Assembly: GCA_016292255.1 (NCBI GenBank)
Contig: JAEEZZ010000066.1
Location: forward strand, 1 to 64,000
Source of the DNA: Oscillospiraceae bacterium
Lineage (GTDB): Bacteria; Bacillota; Clostridia; Oscillospirales; Oscillospiraceae
Length of the DNA: 64,000 nt
Reading direction: 5' to 3'
This document shows, one piece after another, positions 27,048 through 34,432 of the stretch; positions within the stretch are counted from its first letter, which is position 1, and every line of letters begins with the position of its first letter. The translations under genes were made by a program, and so were the position numbers. The notes beneath the pieces were generated by a model, which did not search any database, had not been told where the DNA came from, and saw only the letters and a list, made by a program, of their open reading frames with translations.

Positions 27048-27674
27048 TCAAGCCGTAAAGAGTTTGCCATACTCGACGCGAATCAGTGTTTTTCCACAGG
27101 TAGCGCTCGTGCCAGAGCCATAGGCCATTTTGCCGAAGGTGTTGACAAAGCTGATGGTGCGGTCGGGATTGAGACACACAAAGGTTTCGTTAGGCCGAGC
27201 AGTAGGCTTTGTTCCGTCATAGAAGGTGAAACCCTCGGCTTCGGCCTGCTCCGCAAAGGCCCGGCCCAGCTCAGGCGTGGGGAGATGCACATAGACCTTC
27301 GCGTCCAGCCGGGAAAGGACGGTTAGCGGCTTGTCCTTCGGCAGGAAGCCCTGCAGCGTCTCGTCCTCTAACGGCGAGAAGCCGCAGGCCAGGCAGAGCG
27401 CCGCGCAGCGGGCAAGAATAGGCTGGCGCCCCTCTTCGGTCAGATCGCCACCTTTCTCTGCGCTTGCAGATACTTCATAAAACGCGCAGTATTGCCTGCA
27501 TAGCTCTCCACAAAGATCTTTCGCCGTAGCACAGTTTACGAAGTCCTCCCAGTCGCCGCGTTTCTCGTCCCAAACGCCAACCGTGATGCCGTGGGAGGTT
27601 TTTGCGATCTCGACATTGTCATCTTCTTTTAGGTACTCTTTGAACACGTTTAAAACTAATTTAATGTCTTCCAT
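27048..27674 (-). CDS. Hypothetical 208-residue protein under a SAM-I-clan-like leader RNA
   Basis: I do not recognise this protein. The N-terminal half (IKLVLNVFKEYLKEDDNVEI) is mixed alpha/beta and looks cytoplasmic; it has eight cysteines without ordered spacing. SD is GAGGAG before ATG 27674. Its most informative feature is the leader: a promoter, a SAM-I-like aptamer fold and a GC-rich hairpin lie between 27690 and 27877. If the RNA senses SAM or a relative, the product may relate to methyl or sulfur metabolism, which would fit a nearby sulfur-using DNA modification system. That link is speculative. Confidence 0.6.
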   Translation of the reverse strand: MEDIKLVLNVFKEYLKEDDNVEIAKTSHGITVGVWDEKRGDWEDFVNCATAKDLCGELCRQYCAFYEVSASAEKGGDLTEEGRQPILARCAALCLACGFSPLEDETLQGFLPKDKPLTVLSRLDAKVYVHLPTPELGRAFAEQAEAEGFTFYDGTKPTARPNETFVCLNPDRTISFVNTFGKMAYGSGTSATCGKTLIRVEYGKLFTA

Positions 27675-27714
27675 GATGATTCTCCTCGTTTATTATTCCC
27701 CAAAGGGTATGCAA

Positions 27715-27741
27715 GAGGCCCCGTCTGCACGACGGGGCCTC
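27715..27741 (-). terminator. Expression-platform hairpin of leader RNA A
   Basis: A perfect 11-bp stem (GAGGCCCCGTC with GACGGGGCCTC) with a five-base loop stands about 40 bases before the start codon. The U-tract is poor, so it may act by pausing, weak termination or at the translation level. Confidence 0.5.
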
Positions 27742-27840
27742 GGTCATCCATATCGTCCCCATCGTACAAGCTTTAGCACCTTACTTCTTAGCAGGTTGCT
27801 GTGCGGTCGCCGGGCTTGTCCCTCGCGCACTCTTTATAGG
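27715..27840 (-). ncRNA. SAM-I-clan-like riboswitch candidate (copy A)
   Basis: On the minus strand the RNA begins AGAGTGCGCGAGGGACAAGC. A helix GTGCG/CGCAC (27826-27830 with 27801-27805) encloses GGGACAAGCCC, followed by a GC-A-ACC...GGTGC helix (27794-27799 with 27776-27780) and TAAAGC. The GGGAC-(N)2-GCCC, GCAACC and GGTGC(T)AA elements and their order are those of SAM-I and SAM-I/IV-type aptamers. A GC-rich hairpin follows at 27715-27741. A near-identical copy lies at 63582-63700. Ligand identity is inferred from resemblance only. Confidence 0.6.
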
Positions 27841-27848
27841 TCACCTAT

Positions 27849-27877
27849 ATTGTAATTGTCTCCGGCGGGGCTGTCAA
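27849..27877 (-). promoter_or_regulatory. Promoter of leader RNA A
   Basis: On the minus strand TTGACA (27872-27877) and TACAAT (27849-27854) are 17 bases apart, a near-consensus sigma-A promoter. The start would fall near 27842, just before the aptamer. Confidence 0.7.
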
Positions 27878-27917
27878 GTGAAATGTAATTCACATCGGAT
27901 ATGACCCAGCCTTCGCA

Positions 27918-28550
27918 TCAGGATGATTCTTCCGCTTTCTCCGAAACCAGCTCTGTGACGGCATAGGGCAAAAGATTGGTTGCTTTAACTTCAGGATTGA
28001 TCCAATGGCGGATTGCCTTTTTAGGCAGAATCAGCGGCATTCGGTCGTGTATATGGGAAACGTCCTCGCTGGATGCCTTTGTCACAATGACAAAGACGGG
28101 AAGTCCGTTTTCAATACGGTACAGGCCGCAGAGATAGGTGAGATTCGCGTCCTTCGGCTGGATAGCATATTTCGTTTTGATTGTGCTTCTGCCGTCCTCC
28201 GAAGGGAGATGCTGCCATTCAATGTACCAGGAGGCGGGGATCACGCAGCGGTGCTTCTCCCAGGCTTCCCGAAAGAGAGGATTCTCGGCGGCCGACTCGG
28301 TCCTGGCATTGATGACAGGGATTTTTCGACCAGGTACGGTAAAGCCCCAAATCATGGGAAAGAGTGCCGGCTTTTTCTGCTTATCCATAGCGAGAACGGC
28401 GGCAACATCGGTAGGCCGCACTTCTCCGGCTCGCACCAGCGGCGCGGGATGAGTCTTCTGAACCCGCAGGAACAGGCCGGACTTTTCTGCGCCTTCCACA
28501 ATCGGAGCAAAGTCCGGATCATTTTCCTTGATGTAAAACCGGCAGCACAT
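27918..28550 (-). CDS. SRAP/HMCES-family abasic-site DNA-protein crosslink protein
   Basis: This 210-residue protein begins MCCRFYIK; Cys2 becomes the N-terminus after Met removal and is the residue that forms a thiazolidine crosslink with abasic sites in single-stranded DNA. Family landmarks follow: INARTES with the conserved Asn/Arg/Glu, CVIPASWYIEW and HIHDRMPLIL. The family (YedK in Escherichia coli, HMCES in humans) shields abasic sites during replication and SOS response. On an ICE it would protect transferred single-stranded DNA. It lies upstream of the SAM-like leader on the same strand. Its own leader spans 28551-28594. Confidence 0.9.
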   Translation of the reverse strand: MCCRFYIKENDPDFAPIVEGAEKSGLFLRVQKTHPAPLVRAGEVRPTDVAAVLAMDKQKKPALFPMIWGFTVPGRKIPVINARTESAAENPLFREAWEKHRCVIPASWYIEWQHLPSEDGRSTIKTKYAIQPKDANLTYLCGLYRIENGLPVFVIVTKASSEDVSHIHDRMPLILPKKAIRHWINPEVKATNLLPYAVTELVSEKAEESS

Positions 28551-28594
28551 ACCGAGGCTCCCCCTTACAGGATCTATCTGTTTTCAAGGCCCTT

Positions 28595-29008
28595 CTATTT
28601 GCTCAAACAATCACAATACTTGATTTCCGAATCCCAACCGTCTTTCCAGCGGCTGTAGCTGTCATCACCATATTCCTGAATGATACGTTCCTTCCACTTC
28701 GCAGGAGAAGCATAATATTTCAAATGAAACTGGCCGGAACCGTTATCCAAAAAGGAAAGGCAAAGAGCAGGGTCGCTTTGGAAGACTTTTTCATGCCGGG
28801 TGAAGTAGGAGAAAATCCAGAATGGGTGAGTGCGGTTCGTCAGCACCCAGACCACGTTGTTTCCCGCAACATTCGGGAAGAAGCGAGTCCTCTTTAGTGC
28901 TTTGAACAGATCCTTAGCGTTTGCATTGTCCGGGAGCTCGACAGTCTGCCGGTGATCGAAAACGTCGTCTCCCGCGCAAACGCTGTCCCGGTTAATTGTG
29001 ATCGTCAT
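28595..29008 (-). CDS. Hypothetical 137-residue protein
   Basis: The ATG at 29008 (MTITINRDSVCAGDDVFDHR) follows GAGAGGAG and is preferred to an upstream non-ATG frame lacking such a site. The sequence is a compact alpha/beta protein with an aromatic-rich middle (THPFWIFSYFTRHEKVF) and a WKERI/WKDGW C-terminus. It runs in the same direction as the SRAP gene, 44 bases upstream, so the two may share a transcript. I do not recognise the family and no catalytic motif is visible. Confidence 0.6.
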   Translation of the reverse strand: MTITINRDSVCAGDDVFDHRQTVELPDNANAKDLFKALKRTRFFPNVAGNNVVWVLTNRTHPFWIFSYFTRHEKVFQSDPALCLSFLDNGSGQFHLKYYASPAKWKERIIQEYGDDSYSRWKDGWDSEIKYCDCLSK

Positions 29009-29058
29009 GGGTTCTGGGCTCCTCTCTGGACATAGATTAGTTTTTTGCCGCTGCCGTA

Positions 29059-29087
29059 TTGCAAAACAGGGAAAAACGTGGTAAGAT
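29059..29087 (+). promoter_or_regulatory. Promoter of the structured leader before the ComEC-like gene
   Basis: TTGCAA (29059-29064) and TAAGAT (29082-29087) are separated by 17 bases. Transcription would begin near 29094, almost exactly at the first base of the large hairpin in the leader. Confidence 0.55.
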
Positions 29088-29091
29088 ACTC

Positions 29092-29251
29092 CTGCGGCAC
29101 AAGTACATACGAGTGATTTCGAGGTCATGTTTTTGCTATTCTGGCAAAAACACACCTCCTGTTTTCGTGTCCTCGGAATCACTGAAAACTTGTGTCGCAG
29201 CAATCGGAGTGATGTGTTTTTCGGGCATCTGCTTCGGCGGGTGCCCTTTTT
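29092..29251 (+). ncRNA. Structured leader RNA with terminator upstream of the ComEC-like gene
   Basis: Nested pairings are nearly perfect: 29092-29104 with 29188-29200, 29112-29124 with 29171-29183 (one G-U each), and 29128-29136 with 29144-29152. They are followed by a ten-bp terminator stem with a TTCG loop (29223-29246) and TTTTTGTTT. ACCTCCT at 29154-29160 can pair with the downstream Shine-Dalgarno AGGAGG at 29263-29268. The layout is that of a riboswitch or attenuator. I do not recognise the class. Confidence 0.6.
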
Positions 29252-29276
29252 GTTTGCGCGAAAGGAGGGGGATGTT

Positions 29277-30605
29277 GTGACCAGAAAGAAAGCAATCGCT
29301 ATTGTTCTAATTATCTCGATTGTCTTCGATTTTTTGAATGGATGTGGATTAGAGACAGCGAATTCTCACGTTAGTTCAGAACGAGCATCCTCTATTACTT
29401 CCGCAACTCCTGAAACCAGTTCATTTGATACCCATTTTTCTTCCGAGGCTTTTACGGCAGCAGAAATTCAGACAACTGAGATAACAACGGAAGAACCGGC
29501 AACAGAGCCACCTCCGGAAACCGAGCCAACGCTAGAAATGACCGAGGACTCCACATTCGAGATTTTCTTTTTAGATGTCGGTCAAGGTGATGCCGCATGC
29601 ATTCTGTGCGATGGACACGCTATGATGATCGATGGAGGGAACAATTCAGAATCCAGCCTTATCTACTCTTTCCTGAAATCTCATGGTATCTCATATCTGG
29701 ATTGTATTGTTGCCACCCACCCTGATGCAGATCATATTGGCGGTCTGTCGGGTGCTCTCAATTACGCAGATGTTGGCGGAGCGTATTGTACCGTAACCTC
29801 ATATGACACGGAGACATTTAGAGATCTCACAAAATACCTTGGCCGAAGAAACCGCGATATCACCGTTCCTGAACCGGGAGACACAGTCTATCTTGGCTGT
29901 GCAAAGGTCACATTTTTGTACCCGGACGCCGGAGTCACGCGATCTGACAATACATCGATTGCGCTTCGTATTGAGTACGGAGATACTTCTTTCTTCTTCG
30001 CCGGCGATTGTGAAAATGATGATGAAACGGCAATTCTTTCCAGCGACTATGTTTTGCAAAGCACAGTACTGAAAGTTTCTCATCATGGAAGCCGCTATTC
30101 AACTGGAAACGCTTTTCTTAACGCAGTTAGCCCAACCTATGCGATCATATCTGTTGGAGGGGATAATACTTACGGGCATCCTACCGATGATGTTCTTTCC
30201 AGGCTTCATGATAAAGGTGTTGTATTATACCGCACAGATATCCAGGGGGATGTCCATTGCACAAGCGATGGCATGTATGTATATTTCGATGTTGAAAGAA
30301 ACAGCGATTTCGATACGTTCCTGGCCGCCGGCGGGTACAAGAATTATCAGGAGGAACTGGCGGCACAGACAGAGCCGGATACAAGTCAGGAGACCGTTCC
30401 GGATCGCACAATTCCGGGAGCGGATGACCCGGTAGAAACGGAGCCGCAGGTCACATACATTGCAAATACGAATTCTCACAAATTCCACTATCCAAGTTGC
30501 TCCTCGGTGGGACAAATGAAAGAAAACAACAAGTGGTATTTTACAGGAAGCCGTGATGAGTTAATCGAGCTTGGATATGAGCCTTGCAAGAGATGCAATC
30601 CGTAA
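29277..30605 (+). CDS. Lipoprotein with ComEC/Rec2-like metallo-beta-lactamase domain and Ada-like zinc tail
   Basis: The GTG at 29277 after AAAGGAGGGGG starts 442 residues. A lipobox (FLNGC, Cys near residue 19) marks a lipoprotein. A Thr/Glu/Pro-rich linker leads to a metallo-beta-lactamase domain (about 95-330): FFLDVGQGDAACI, then ATHPDADHIGGLSGAL with the HxDxDH metal motif, FAGDCENDD and KVSHHGSRYSTGN. This is the soluble domain found in ComEC, thought to degrade the non-transported DNA strand. The last 50 residues (NTNSHKFHYPSCSSVGQMKE and ending EPCKRCNP) resemble an Ada-like zinc-binding domain. An extracellular nuclease or phosphodiesterase anchored to the membrane is the likely product. 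Expression is probably controlled by its structured leader. Confidence 0.85.
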   Translation: MTRKKAIAIVLIISIVFDFLNGCGLETANSHVSSERASSITSATPETSSFDTHFSSEAFTAAEIQTTEITTEEPATEPPPETEPTLEMTEDSTFEIFFLDVGQGDAACILCDGHAMMIDGGNNSESSLIYSFLKSHGISYLDCIVATHPDADHIGGLSGALNYADVGGAYCTVTSYDTETFRDLTKYLGRRNRDITVPEPGDTVYLGCAKVTFLYPDAGVTRSDNTSIALRIEYGDTSFFFAGDCENDDETAILSSDYVLQSTVLKVSHHGSRYSTGNAFLNAVSPTYAIISVGGDNTYGHPTDDVLSRLHDKGVVLYRTDIQGDVHCTSDGMYVYFDVERNSDFDTFLAAGGYKNYQEELAAQTEPDTSQETVPDRTIPGADDPVETEPQVTYIANTNSHKFHYPSCSSVGQMKENNKWYFTGSRDELIELGYEPCKRCNP

Positions 30606-30691
30606 AAAAGACAAATTTTCTAACAAAACGGGGAAGATAAAAATATTTTTTGAAATTTTGCATTTTCCTGTCAAAGTTTGGCTTCAAAATG

Positions 30692-30709
30692 ACTCTATAT
30701 AGGTAGAGT
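30692..30709 (+). promoter_or_regulatory. Inverted repeat upstream of the 30760 gene
   Basis: ACTCTA (30692-30697) and TAGAGT (30704-30709) form a perfect inverted repeat around TATAGG, about 50 bases before the start codon and overlapping a TATA-rich stretch. It may be an operator overlapping a promoter; the -35 is unclear. Confidence 0.35.
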
Positions 30710-30759
30710 GGTTTCTAAACGGAAGCCATACCGACAAATCATGAGAGGAAGTGCGTCAA

Positions 30760-31191
30760 ATGCTTGGTCGCCTTGTTTTCGCTCGTATGTATTCAGATCC
30801 GAGTTTGGATGATGTGAGGGCAGATGAGCGCAGCCTCACAGACAGAGAGCTGGAAGAAAGGTTTGCCGGAACAATCGAAGTTCTGAAACGAGAGGCAATC
30901 ATAAAAGGCGAACTCCAGGCGGATATGGATAAAACAAAGGAAGCACTTTCCATGGTTAAAAAAGCGGATCATCTGGCAGAGGAGAACGGCTGGGACATTA
31001 CCGTGTTTCGGGAGACAGGGGAACTCCACGTTCAGATCGTTCCGGATACCATTTTGGACATACAACCCATGGGACCGCTCTTCGAATCAGCGTACAGAGT
31101 TTCTGTGGATCGCGACGAAAAGGGAATCGCAAGGTTTCACTTTCGATACTCAACGCATCAATATGTCGGCAACGACACATTTCCTTGGTGA
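30760..31191 (+). CDS. Hypothetical 143-residue protein
   Basis: The ATG at 30760 is preferred to a GTG nine bases upstream because GAGAGGAA would be too close to the latter. The protein starts MLGRLVFARMYSD, has a charged helical middle (residues 20-75, probably coiled) and a C-terminal beta-rich half (DITVFRETGELHVQIVPDTI). It is convergent with the minus-strand gene ending at 31197. No family is recognised. It could be a small structural or regulatory ICE protein. Confidence 0.55.
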   Translation: MLGRLVFARMYSDPSLDDVRADERSLTDRELEERFAGTIEVLKREAIIKGELQADMDKTKEALSMVKKADHLAEENGWDITVFRETGELHVQIVPDTILDIQPMGPLFESAYRVSVDRDEKGIARFHFRYSTHQYVGNDTFPW

Positions 31192-31196
31192 CGTCG

Positions 31197-31394
31197 TCAG
31201 CCGGCAGCGCGAAGCAAAAAGCTCAAGCCATCTTCATATTGCTTATTGGAAATAGCGTTTCGCTCCAGGAATATACCCAGCATCTCCTTCTGACTTTGAA
31301 GGAGATGCTTTTTCTTTTGCGCAGGGTTCATGACCGCCCACCGGCGCTGCTGCTCCAGCTGTTCATGCAGCTCGAGCTCGACATCTTTTGTCAT
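31197..31394 (-). CDS. Small 65-residue helical protein
   Basis: The ATG at 31394 follows GGGAGG. The product (MTKDVELELHEQLEQQRRWA and following) is Gln/Glu/Lys-rich and helical, with the segment ERNAISNKQYEDGLSFLL, which resembles the SHOCT-like short helical hairpin often found in tiny accessory proteins of mobile elements. It ends the minus-strand operon that begins with the small XRE regulator. No function can be assigned. Confidence 0.5.
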   Translation of the reverse strand: MTKDVELELHEQLEQQRRWAVMNPAQKKKHLLQSQKEMLGIFLERNAISNKQYEDGLSFLLRAAG

Positions 31395-31411
31395 GGCCAA
31401 AAGCCTCCCTT

Positions 31412-32095
31412 TTATTCGTCTATCGTTTCCTCATCGTCCGCATCGCTATCGAAAAGAGGATCGTATTTTTTCCGGACGTCATCGAACTGCGGACCAGCCA
31501 GATGACGGAGAACGCTGTTGTAAGACTCCCGGTACATTTCACTGCCATTGGCCAGCTCCCGCTTATAACCGATCTCCGCTTTCTTCAGGAACTGATACGC
31601 AGAATCGAGATCTGTGTACATGGCTCCTCCAGGGGAAAGCTCTCGGCCCAAGGCATAGCACAGGCTGGGATAGCGTTCCAGATCCTCGTTCCAGGCAATC
31701 ACGTTGGGAGTCTCCCAGGGCTCGTCCAGCACAAAGCTGGCAGCCATGCGGTAGTAATAGACGGACATTTCCGCATCCTTGACGCCCCACTTGTCGCTGC
31801 CGAAGATATCGCCCAGCTTGTATGCGGCATCCACATCCCGCTTCATGGCGGCAATTCTGAAATAGGCAAGCGCCAGGGAGAGGTTGGGCTTGATGCTCCG
31901 TCCATACAGATAGCAATACCCCAGGGTGGAGACAGCATGGATGTTTCCCATGGCCGCAGCCAGCCGGAAGTATTCTAATGATTGATCGTAGGTTTCCGAC
32001 TTGTAGAGCTTCGCGCCTTTGTTGTTAATGTAGTTGGAATCACACAGCATGACTGCGTTCATATCCGTAGCGGTCAGAGTCAATTTTTTAGACAT
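31412..32095 (-). CDS. Sel1-like repeat protein
   Basis: The ATG at 32095 follows GAGGA and gives 227 residues. From residue 25 to 150 the chain has Sel1-like/TPR-type repeats (LEYFRLAAAMGNIHAVSTLG, then ALAYFRIAAMKRDVDAAYKL), which build protein-interaction solenoids. The C-terminal 60 residues are charged with an acidic end (DSDADDEETIDE). The relaxase of this element carries the same repeat type at 5083-7386, so the two may share partners or an evolutionary source. It sits in an operon with an XRE regulator and a 236-residue hypothetical gene. Confidence 0.65.
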   Translation of the reverse strand: MSKKLTLTATDMNAVMLCDSNYINNKGAKLYKSETYDQSLEYFRLAAAMGNIHAVSTLGYCYLYGRSIKPNLSLALAYFRIAAMKRDVDAAYKLGDIFGSDKWGVKDAEMSVYYYRMAASFVLDEPWETPNVIAWNEDLERYPSLCYALGRELSPGGAMYTDLDSAYQFLKKAEIGYKRELANGSEMYRESYNSVLRHLAGPQFDDVRKKYDPLFDSDADDEETIDE

Positions 32096-32111
32096 AATCT
32101 TTTCCTCGCAG

Positions 32112-32822
32112 TCATTGTACGGCAATACTCTGCTGATAGTTGTTCATGAGCAGATCAACCGATGCTCGAAAGTCAGAATCCTCGACCTTTCCGGCTTCCC
32201 AGTCGGCAAATAGATTTCCAAACGAGGCGATTACTTCTGTCGCTTCGCGAAGCTTCTCCCACGGGGTCTTTCTTTTGCGTGCGGGCACAGACTTCAGCGC
32301 AGGGACGCGCTTATGGTACAGCAGTTCTTCTGGAACCGGGCATGTGCCTTTGAGGATAAGAAACTCGCACTGCTTAACAGTATAGTTCGAGAATGATCTG
32401 CCGCCAGCAGGATCATCCAAGAGCACCGTCAGGCTGGCATCTCCGAAATAGCGGATCGTTCCCAATCCCAATTGCTTTGAGCTTGCCCAAAACAGCACTT
32501 TATCATTGGCGCGGGCTTCCGTCCCAACTGCGTCTTTGATATGTCTCCTGTTGTATTCCCGCAGCTTGTCCGGATATACCTCAGACCGCTTCCTGGGCTT
32601 CAAGGCAACGCCAAGTGCGGTGATATCCAAAACGCTTCTCGGCAGAAAAGGTCTTGAAAAGTCTCCATCCGCCAGAATTCTTTCTCGTCCGTCTTTTCCG
32701 ACGCGAAAGCTCCTGACTGACCCGCGCCTGGCTTCCAGACCGGAGCCGCGGTACTGCACAATAAGGTCCCCGACTTTTATCCGGTTTCCAATAACGTCGA
32801 GCACCTGAATATTCAGATCCAT
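32112..32822 (-). CDS. Hypothetical 236-residue protein
   Basis: The ATG at 32822 follows GGGGAGG. The N-terminus (MDLNIQVLDVIGNRIKVGDL) begins a beta-rich region reminiscent of a small barrel, with VGDLIVQYRGSG and later ANDKVLFWASSKQLGLGTIR suggesting two related barrel units (residues 1-85 and 95-165). A helical basic segment and acidic tail follow. I do not recognise the family. It is translated with the XRE gene 14 bases upstream and the Sel1 gene 16 bases downstream. Confidence 0.55.
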   Translation of the reverse strand: MDLNIQVLDVIGNRIKVGDLIVQYRGSGLEARRGSVRSFRVGKDGRERILADGDFSRPFLPRSVLDITALGVALKPRKRSEVYPDKLREYNRRHIKDAVGTEARANDKVLFWASSKQLGLGTIRYFGDASLTVLLDDPAGGRSFSNYTVKQCEFLILKGTCPVPEELLYHKRVPALKSVPARKRKTPWEKLREATEVIASFGNLFADWEAGKVEDSDFRASVDLLMNNYQQSIAVQ

Positions 32823-32836
32823 TATCACGCCTCCCC

Positions 32837-33088
32837 TCAATTCGCGGATCTTAAGGGCTTGCTGGGATCGTTCCCAGGCTTCGGCGGGTTGAAGAATTCT
32901 CCTACCGTCATATCCAGCCCATCGCAAATTCTGGTAATTGTTTCCAGCCGCGGCTGTCCACCGCGCTTCCTGACAATAGAAAGCGTTGACGGATTGATCC
33001 CGCAAGTTTTTGCCAGACTGGAGAGCGTCATGCCGTGAAGAGCAGCCAATTCCTGAACACGAGCATAAGCATCAAATTCATTTTTCAT
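32837..33088 (-). CDS. Small XRE-family HTH regulator
   Basis: The ATG at 33088 lies behind a GGGGG-rich site, giving 83 residues. Residues 6-70 form a standard XRE helix-turn-helix: ARVQELAALHGMTLSSLAKT, then GINPSTLSIVRKRGGQPRLE, and ITRICDGLDMTVGEFF. It heads a minus-strand operon with three small genes, so autoregulation is likely. A promoter with an extended -10 lies about 75 bases upstream. Confidence 0.8.
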   Translation of the reverse strand: MKNEFDAYARVQELAALHGMTLSSLAKTCGINPSTLSIVRKRGGQPRLETITRICDGLDMTVGEFFNPPKPGNDPSKPLRSAN

Positions 33089-33157
33089 TGTAAAAGAACC
33101 CCCTTTTTTACCGAATTCTTTTGGAATTATTACCCCCTTTTTTCTTGGGACACTCGC

Positions 33158-33166
33158 ATTGTAGCA
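33158..33166 (-). promoter_or_regulatory. Possible extended -10 promoter of the XRE operon
   Basis: On the minus strand the sequence reads TGCTACAAT, an extended -10 element. A matching -35 at ideal spacing is not convincing. It lies between the S24 repressor gene and the XRE gene. Confidence 0.35.
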
Positions 33167-33204
33167 CTCTAACAGTCCCATTAATTGGATAGATAAGCGT
33201 GGTT

Positions 33205-34026
33205 TCAGTTTAATACGCGGCCGCAAATTTTGAAGCTATCGCTAGGCAAAACCACCCGCGGCGCATATTTGCGGTTATAGGAGATCAGGACCGGCTTGCT
33301 GTGAACATTACCATTGCTGTCCGTATAGTCGTCCCTCTCATCTTCACCAGGGTCCTGTTCATCGTATGCTTTGATATATCCTTCGCCGTCCAGAACAAAG
33401 ATCCCAACCTCACCAGGCTGCAGTTCGTTGCAAACCTGCACCCACGCCAGCTGGTGATCCAAATAGACCGGTTCCATACTGTCGCCATTGACACGAACAG
33501 CAAAATCGGCTCCTGCAGGGACGCTGCTCTCCGGAAAACGCATCAGCTCAATATTCTCGCCGTCCAGAAATTCGCCGGTGCCCGCGGATGCAGCCAGTGT
33601 GCTGACCGGCATTTCGATATACTTGACAGCTTTTTTCCGGGTAATCACAACGGGCTTATAATGACCGCTGGCAATCAAATCATTTTTATAATCCTCAACC
33701 TTCTGCAGACCGACTTCGTTCAGTGTTGCAGCGGTATTCATAAAATAAGAATATGCGTCAGGTATGTTCAGCGCATTGCAAATTGCCAGAAGCTGATACG
33801 CATTCGGGACAGTTTCACCTTTTTCCCAACGAATCAGAGAAGTGTAGCCCACATCCACATCTCTTTCTTTCAGCCTCTGCTGCAAATCTTTTAGCGTAAT
33901 ACCGGTTTTCTTTCGAGCCTGTACGATTCGCTGGGCAACGATACACAGTTCCCGCTCGGCCTCGGCATGATATATCTGATTGCTGTCATTTGCTGCGGGT
34001 CTCATTTTCTCTGTAAGCTGGATCAT
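33205..34026 (-). CDS. LexA/CI-type repressor with S24 peptidase domain
   Basis: The ATG at 34026 gives 273 residues. Residues 25-90 are an XRE helix-turn-helix (ITLKDLQQRLKERDVDVGYT, then SLIRWEKGETVPNAYQLLAI). The C-terminal S24 domain has the catalytic serine in VNGDSMEPVY and the lysine in GYIKAYDEQ. An Ala-Gly pair in TLAASAGTGEF is a candidate self-cleavage site. Such repressors are inactivated on DNA damage and derepress neighbouring genes. It is transcribed divergently from the ImmA/UmuC operon, with promoters and an inverted-repeat operator between. An SOS-like switch of the ICE is the likely role. Confidence 0.88.
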   Translation of the reverse strand: MIQLTEKMRPAANDSNQIYHAEAERELCIVAQRIVQARKKTGITLKDLQQRLKERDVDVGYTSLIRWEKGETVPNAYQLLAICNALNIPDAYSYFMNTAATLNEVGLQKVEDYKNDLIASGHYKPVVITRKKAVKYIEMPVSTLAASAGTGEFLDGENIELMRFPESSVPAGADFAVRVNGDSMEPVYLDHQLAWVQVCNELQPGEVGIFVLDGEGYIKAYDEQDPGEDERDDYTDSNGNVHSKPVLISYNRKYAPRVVLPSDSFKICGRVLN

Positions 34027-34049
34027 ATCAATCCCTCCTTTGCGTATTA

Positions 34050-34078
34050 AAACTACCATAAATGGAATATAATGTCAA
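34050..34078 (-). promoter_or_regulatory. Promoter of the S24 repressor gene
   Basis: On the minus strand TTGACA (34073-34078) is followed by 17 bases and TAGTTT (34050-34055). It points into the repressor gene and lies 32 bases from the divergent promoter. Confidence 0.6.
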
Positions 34079-34110
34079 TAAAAAATTTCATAGATGTGAC
34101 ATTTGCAATA

Positions 34111-34139
34111 TTGACAAACACCTCGCACGAAATTATAAT
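34111..34139 (+). promoter_or_regulatory. Consensus promoter of the ImmA-UmuC-YolD operon
   Basis: A perfect TTGACA (34111-34116), 17-base spacer and perfect TATAAT (34134-34139) make the strongest promoter visible in the window. Such strength fits a gene set normally held off by a repressor. Confidence 0.8.
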
Positions 34140-34156
34140 CAAGCCATAAGAGAAAT

Positions 34157-34172
34157 GCAAACAAATGTTTGC
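34157..34172 (+). promoter_or_regulatory. Operator-like palindrome just downstream of the operon promoter
   Basis: GCAAAC-AAAT-GTTTGC is a perfect palindrome about 12 bases after the predicted transcription start. Its core AAAC-N4-GTTT is close to the Firmicutes LexA box (GAAC-N4-GTTC). The S24 repressor or host LexA is the probable ligand. Confidence 0.6.
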
Positions 34173-34195
34173 TGACTTCAGTGAGGGATGTATGA

Positions 34196-34420
34196 GTGAA
34201 AAAAACAACAGTAAGCGTAGAGTGCTCGCGCCAGGAACAGGGTAGCCTGATTCCATTGAGCCTTAAATGGGCCGATGGCCGCGAATGGAAGATCGACAGG
34301 GTCCTCCACACATGTATCTCCCATTCCGGGGAGTATGACGGGATTCGCTACACCGTTATGATCGGAAGCGAAGAGAGATATCTGTATCATACGGCGGCGG
34401 ACTGGTATGTTATCGCGTAG
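34196..34420 (+). CDS. Small 74-residue first gene of the SOS-like operon
   Basis: A GTG start lies eight bases after GAGGG. The 74-residue product is beta-rich (TTVSVECSRQEQGSLIPLSL, DGIRYTVMIGSEERYLYH) and could be a small barrel. Genes like it head similar UmuC operons in clostridial mobile elements. It is followed after 12 bases by the ImmA/IrrE gene. No biochemical role is known to me. Confidence 0.65.
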   Translation: MKKTTVSVECSRQEQGSLIPLSLKWADGREWKIDRVLHTCISHSGEYDGIRYTVMIGSEERYLYHTAADWYVIA

Positions 34421-34432
34421 GGAGGGATAGGA

